Origin: Deinococcus sp. YIM 134068
GTDB lineage: Bacteria; Deinococcota; Deinococci; Deinococcales; Deinococcaceae
Assembly: GCF_036543075.1 (NCBI RefSeq)
Contig: NZ_JAZHPF010000003.1
Location: 62,001-126,000, forward strand
Length of the DNA stretch: 64,000 nt
Reading direction: 5' to 3'
The position numbers and the translations under genes were made by a program. How positions within the stretch are numbered: position 1 is the stretch's first letter; each line of letters starts with the position of its first letter. Under the pieces are notes generated by a model. The model saw only the letters and a list, made by a program, of their open reading frames with translations, was not told the DNA's origin and ran no database searches. Positions 57,844 to 64,000 of this stretch are shown one piece after another.

Positions 57844-58768
57844 ATGACCACCACCCCACGGCGGGAATCGCGCCGGGCCGGGCACGTCCGGGGCGGGCAG
57901 GGGGCGCGCGTCACCGTGCGAAACACCCTGATCGCCTACGCCTTCATGCTGCCGTTTCTCGCCCTGCTCGTGCTGTACCACACCTGGCCGGTCTTTTTCG
58001 GCACGTACCTCGCCTTCACGAAATACAACATCATCAATCCGCCCGAGTGGGTGGGGCTGGAGAACTTCCGCGTCCTCGCCGCCGACTCGCAGTTCTGGTC
58101 GGGGCTGAAAAACAGCCTGAAGTACATCCTCGTCGTGCCCGTCATCCAGTTCCTGAGCATCGCCGTCGCCATGCTCGTCAACCGCCCGCTACGGGGCATC
58201 GGCTTTTTCCGCACCGCGTACTACGTGCCCGTCGTGACGAGCTTCGCGGTGGTCGGCCTGATCTGGACGTGGATGTACCAGCAGGACGGCCCGGTGAACG
58301 CCGTGCTGCGGGCGCTGGGGCTGGAAGCGCGCGGCAGCCTGCTCAACAACCCCGTCACGGCCCTGTATGCGGTGATGTTCGTGACGCTGTGGAAGGGAAT
58401 TGGGTACTACATGGTGCTGTATCTGGCGGGCCTCCAGGCCATCGGGCGCGAGCTGGAGGAGGCCGCCGTGATCGACGGGGCGACCCGCTGGCAGGTCTTC
58501 GTGAACGTGACGCTGCCGGGGCTGCGGCCCACCATCCTCGTGTGCAGCCTGCTCTCCACCATCAGCGCGATCAAGGTCTTCGAGGAAATCTACGTGATGA
58601 CGCAGGGCGGCCCGGCGGGAAGCACGTACAGCGCCCTCTTCTTCACGTTCTCGCGGGCCTTTATTGATTTCCAGTACGGGCTGGCCGCCGCCGCCGGGCT
58701 GATTGTGGCAGTCATCAGCATTTTCTTCGGGCTGATCAATTTCAAGTTGACGCGGGGGGGGAAGGCGG

Positions 58769-58776
<8 letters not shown>
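57844..58776 (+). CDS. Carbohydrate ABC transporter permease, MalF type
   Basis: 310 residues, six membrane segments. The conserved permease loop EEAAVIDGATRWQVFVNVTLPGL (EAA motif) contacts the ATPase. It forms the channel of a CUT1 sugar importer with the next gene, whose start overlaps this stop by 8 nt. The binding protein and ATPase are not adjacent; the ATPase is often a shared MsmX-like protein. Sugar unknown. Confidence 0.91.
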
Positions 58777-59688
<912 letters not shown>

Positions 59689-59692
<4 letters not shown>

Positions 59693-60096
59693 GGCCGACA
59701 TGGAAAAGCCGCGTCCTGACAGCCGCGTTGCTGGGGCTGCCGCTCACTGCCTGTCAAGACAAGGCCAGGAACGAGACCGCAGAAGCAGCGATGCCCCGTC
59801 ATATGCGCGCAGAGCAGGCCGCCATCCAGCCCCCAGACGCGACAGGTGGGCGAGAGATCACCTGGGAGGTATACGTACACTCCTGCGACCCCTTTCGGAG
59901 CATGAGCGTGCAGCGTCAAGGGAACACCGTGGAGATCAGCGTGTTCACCACACCCCCGCCGCAGACCTGCACCACAGAGAGCGGCCACATGGAGCCGATG
60001 AGTATCCGGCTGCCTCCAAACACCTTCGCCCGCGCAGGTGAACCCGTGACCATCTTTCTGAACGGCAAGGAGATCGGCACGGTGAATACACCATGA
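59689..60096 (+). CDS. Small lipoprotein of unknown function
   Basis: 135 residues from GTG 59689. A lipobox LTAC (cysteine 22) follows a short basic start. The mature part has an even spread of charged residues, two cysteines (VHSCDPFRS and PPQTCTTES) that could form a disulfide, and an end IFLNGKEIGTVNTP. It overlaps both the permease stop and the oxidoreductase start, so it belongs to the transport operon. It is too short for a sugar-binding protein. No known family. Confidence 0.7.
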
Positions 60097-61520
60097 CCCT
60101 CCCCTACCGCACTGAACCCCGCACCTGGGATGTCCTCGTCGCCGGGGGCGGCACCGCCGGGGCGATCGCGGGCATCGCCGCCGCGCGGGCCGGGGCGCGG
60201 GTCCTCGTCGTGGAGGCACAGGGCAGCCTGGGCGGGACGGGGACGAACGCCTGGGTCACGCCGCTGATGCGGAACGTCTCGGCGGGGCGGAATCTCAACC
60301 GGGGGTTGACGGACGAGCTGAAGGCCCGCCTCCACGCACGGGGCGACGGCGCGACCGACGCGGGCGGCAACGACAACTGGTTCAACCCCGAGGGCATGAA
60401 GTTCGTGCTGGAGAACATGCTGCTGGAGGCGGGCGGCGAGGTGCTGTATCACACACAGGTCGTCTCGCCACTTCTTTCTCCCCTCTCCCCCGGTGGGAGA
60501 GGGGCCGGGGGTGAGGGGGCGCTCGCCTCGACTCCGAAGAACATCACCGCCCTCGTCGTCCACAACAAGGGCGGATTGCAGGCGCTCAAGGCGGGCGTCT
60601 TCATCGACTCGACCGGGGACGCGGATGTGGCAGCGGGGGCGGGCGTCCCCTTCCACGCGGGCGACGAGGACGGCATCCATCAGGCGATGAGCCTGCGCTT
60701 CACGCTCGCGGGAGTGGACACGGGGCGGCTGTGCGCCTTCCTGAACGCGAACGGGCAGGGGCAGACTTCAGCCGACTTCCTCCACTTCTGGATGGTGTGG
60801 GGCAAGAAATCCACGCTCGAACCCCTCTTCCGGGAGGCGGTGGCGGCGGGCGTATTGGAGGAGCGCGATGGCGACTACTTTCAGGGCTTCTCCGTGCCGG
60901 GGCGACCGGGCGAGATCAGCTTCAACTGCCCTCGCATCCGCGCCGACCTGAACGACGGGGCGAATCCGTGGCACCTCAGCGCGGCGCAGACGGACGGGCG
61001 GGCGGCCATCGACCGTCTCACCGCCTTCTGCCGGAAGTATCTGGAGGGGTGCGAGTCCGCCTACATCGGCACCGTCGCCCCGATGGTCGGCGTGCGGGAG
61101 ACGCGACGCATCCAGGGCGATTACACGCTGACGCTGGAGGACATTCTGGAGTGCCGCCGCTTCCCGGATTCGATCTGCCGCAACCACTACCCGGTGGACA
61201 TCCATTCGGTGAGGGGCGGGGCGCGGCTCCTGCACGAGCGCGACGGGGTGGCCCCCTACTTCGCCCCGGACGCCTACCATGAGATTCCCTACCGGGCCAT
61301 CGTGCCGCAGGGGGTCTCCAACCTGCTCGTGCCGGGGCGGGCGGCGTCCAGCACGTTCGAGGCGCAGTCGGCCATCCGTGTGCAGCAGAACTGTCACACG
61401 ATGGGCGAGGCGGCGGGGCTGGCGGCGGCGTGGGCGGCGCGGGACCACGGGGGCGAGGTGCGCGCGGTGGACGTGGGCGCGTTGCAATCGGAGATGCGGC
61501 GGCTGGGGGGGAATGTTTGA
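60093..61520 (+). CDS. FAD-dependent oxidoreductase (FAD_oxidored family) with in-frame repeat
   Basis: 475 residues. FAD-binding Rossmann motif VLVAGGGTAGAIAGIAAARAGARVLVVEA at the N-terminus, IDSTGDADVAAGAG in the middle and the C-terminal GRAASSTFEAQSAIRVQQNCHTMGEAAGLAA, all typical of the FAD_oxidored family often found in sugar catabolism clusters. Residues about 129-147 (SPLLSPLSPGGRGAGGEG) match no expected element and are encoded by a family C repeat. Likely acts on a sugar or sugar acid brought in by the operon's importer. Confidence 0.85.
   Translation: MTLPYRTEPRTWDVLVAGGGTAGAIAGIAAARAGARVLVVEAQGSLGGTGTNAWVTPLMRNVSAGRNLNRGLTDELKARLHARGDGATDAGGNDNWFNPEGMKFVLENMLLEAGGEVLYHTQVVSPLLSPLSPGGRGAGGEGALASTPKNITALVVHNKGGLQALKAGVFIDSTGDADVAAGAGVPFHAGDEDGIHQAMSLRFTLAGVDTGRLCAFLNANGQGQTSADFLHFWMVWGKKSTLEPLFREAVAAGVLEERDGDYFQGFSVPGRPGEISFNCPRIRADLNDGANPWHLSAAQTDGRAAIDRLTAFCRKYLEGCESAYIGTVAPMVGVRETRRIQGDYTLTLEDILECRRFPDSICRNHYPVDIHSVRGGARLLHERDGVAPYFAPDAYHEIPYRAIVPQGVSNLLVPGRAASSTFEAQSAIRVQQNCHTMGEAAGLAAAWAARDHGGEVRAVDVGALQSEMRRLGGNV
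60474..60523. repeat. Repeat family C, copy 4, inside the oxidoreductase coding sequence
   Basis: TCCCCTCTCCCCCGGTGGGA, then GAGGGGCCGGGGGTGAGGGG, matching the CTCCCTCTCCCC...GATGAGGGGGCG block at about 57299-57361. Reading frame maintained. Confidence 0.72.
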
Positions 61521-61551
61521 GCCGTCAGCTTTCAGCCGTCAGCGGTCAGCC
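61521..61551. repeat. Intergenic repeat family B, copy 8
   Basis: GCCGTCAGCTTTCAGCCGTC followed by AGCGGTCAGC, directly after the oxidoreductase stop. Confidence 0.65.
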
Positions 61552-61561
61552 TGGGGGCGCA

Positions 61562-61642
61562 GTGGGGACGCTCCTTCTCCCGCGAAACCCGGACGTGTGG
61601 CGGCTGGATGTAGATGGACACGTGGAACGGGTGGAGCCGTGA
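61562..61642 (+). CDS. Tiny ORF or remnant C-terminus (26 aa)
   Basis: GTG 61562 opens 26 codons (TLLLPRNPDVWRLDVDGHVE and so on) ending in TGA overlapping the hydrolase start. The composition looks like a real protein C-terminus. It may be a leader peptide coupling the hydrolase or the tail of a gene lost when the repeat at 61521 arrived. Weak evidence. Confidence 0.3.
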   Translation: MGTLLLPRNPDVWRLDVDGHVERVEP

Positions 61643-62417
61643 CCGGGCAGCCCTTCCACCCCGCCGACCCCCACGCCACGCCCATGCACGAGGGCACGCC
61701 GTACCTCGTCGAGCGGCGGGTGCTGGCGGGCGTGCCCGTGCTGATCGAGCGGCCCGCTGAAGCCTCCGACGTGCGCGCTTTTTGCCTCGTCTACCACGGG
61801 GCGTGGGCCGCGAAGGAGGGCAAGCTGGGCGTCTACTCGGCGCTGACGGCGCGGGGCGGGGCGGTCGTCATCCCCGACGCGGCACTGCACGGCGAGCGGG
61901 TGGGCGACACGCCGCCCGGCCTGAACGCCCGCGAGTATGTCTGGGAGAGCGTGCGGCGCACGGTGGCGGAGGCTCCGGCGTTGCTGGACGCATTGGCGGA
62001 GGCGTTCGGTCCGCGTCCCCTCTTCGTCGTGGGGTCCAGCATGGGCGGGTACGTGGCGCAGACCCTCGTCCGCACCGAGCGTCGGGTGACGCGAGCGGCG
62101 GCCCTCATCACGTCCGGGGTGTGGCAGGAGCCGGAGGTGCGGGGGCCGGAACTGCGCGCCTTTCTGGACGACCACCGCCCCGTCACGCACGCGGCGGACG
62201 CCCCGCCCACCCCCCTGCTGCTGGCGAGCGGGGACAGCGACCCGACCTTCCCCCTCTCCGCACACCACGTCCCGACCGCCGCCGTGTACAGCGAGGTCTA
62301 CGCGCGGGCGGGCCATCCCGACGCCTTCCGCGAGATCGTCTTGCCCGGCGTCGGGCACTACACGAGCCGGGCGATGCGGGACGAGGTGTTGCGCTTCTTT
62401 CTGACAGACTGGCCCGC

Positions 62418-62421
<4 letters not shown>
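61639..62421 (+). CDS. Alpha/beta hydrolase, esterase type
   Basis: 260 residues. Nucleophile elbow GSSMGGYVAQ (serine), a late acid region (ASGDSDPTFPL) and the histidine in VLPGVGHYTSR form the triad; FCLVYHGAW is the oxyanion-side strand. No signal peptide. GTG 61639 has a GGTGGAG site. Translation is coupled to the next gene (GTGA). In this operon it could deacylate or open a sugar lactone; unproven. Confidence 0.83.
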
Positions 62422-63910
<1,489 letters not shown>

Positions 63911-63914
<4 letters not shown>

Positions 63915-64000
63915 GGACGGACCTGCTCTACCGCCCGGCGGTCGTCCGCCGCGCCGCGCCAGAACAACGCGGCCAGCAGGAGCAGCCAGCCCACGGCCTG
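63911..64000 (-). CDS. C-terminus of a membrane protein (partial)
   Basis: 29 codons running in from the right edge on the minus strand and ending in TAA at 63911-63913. They encode a hydrophobic helix (WLLLLAALFW) followed by a charged tail. The stop overlaps that of the DUF4127 gene. Too short to classify. Confidence 0.4.

Overview
The window looks like a piece of a Deinococcus chromosome, or that of a close relative. Four things point there: uniformly high GC with GC-rich third positions; an AAA-pathway lysine cluster (lysT, lysU, lysW, lysX) built on a LysW carrier protein; a transcriptional T-box in front of a eukaryote-like ileS; and many genes whose only visible start signal is a TANNNT -10 hexamer 5-10 nt before the start codon, the leaderless arrangement known from Deinococcus. 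I saw no rRNA, tRNA or CRISPR array.

Layout. 1-1745: left edge of a sugar ABC transporter (ATPase, binding protein). 2292-3382: Xer-type tyrosine recombinase with a dif-like palindrome overlapping its promoter. 3396-7980: lipid kinase, small lipoprotein, then hisS-aspS. 8157-12772: a tightly overlapping operon that looks like murein-peptide salvage (M19 dipeptidase, NlpC/P60 peptidase, dipeptide epimerase, SUKH protein, Gfo/Idh/MocA oxidoreductase). 12906-15480 (minus): transaldolase, rho and an orphan receiver. 15585-19283: promoter, Ile T-box and ileS. 19423-22853: TIM-barrel-like lipoprotein, then a minus-strand copper cluster (DUF2946-like, YcnI, CopC, CopD). 23157-26246: gap-pgk-tpiA. 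26401-32403: STAND/LuxR regulator, small exported protein, asnS, class-III aminotransferase. 33263-40411: acyl-CoA dehydrogenase, DoxX, uvrA, membrane protein, DsbA/DsbB pair. 40525-45731 (minus): SDR, AlaX-type editing protein, MarR-MFS pair, hypothetical.

45757-50695 is the minus-strand lysine cluster. It is broken up by a VapC-like toxin with an XRE antitoxin, a decayed second copy of the lysU 5' end, and an AT-rich plus-strand orphan gene. 50846-52633 encodes a KhtT/KhtU-like antiporter. 52652-53317 is an AT-rich exported orphan. 53451-56914 carries a B12-binding radical SAM protein, a small membrane protein and icd. 57510-63914 has an LEA-like protein, then two sugar permeases, a lipoprotein, an FAD oxidoreductase, an alpha/beta hydrolase and a DUF4127 protein in one probable operon.

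Three families of short intergenic repeats (called A, B and C here) recur through the window. Two of them appear to have entered coding sequence in frame, in a permease N-terminus and in the FAD oxidoreductase. The most unusual signals are the LysW that lacks its zinc cysteines next to a separate tandem zinc-ribbon protein, the lysU remnant flanking the toxin-antitoxin pair, the dif-like site at the recombinase, and the repeat-derived protein segments.
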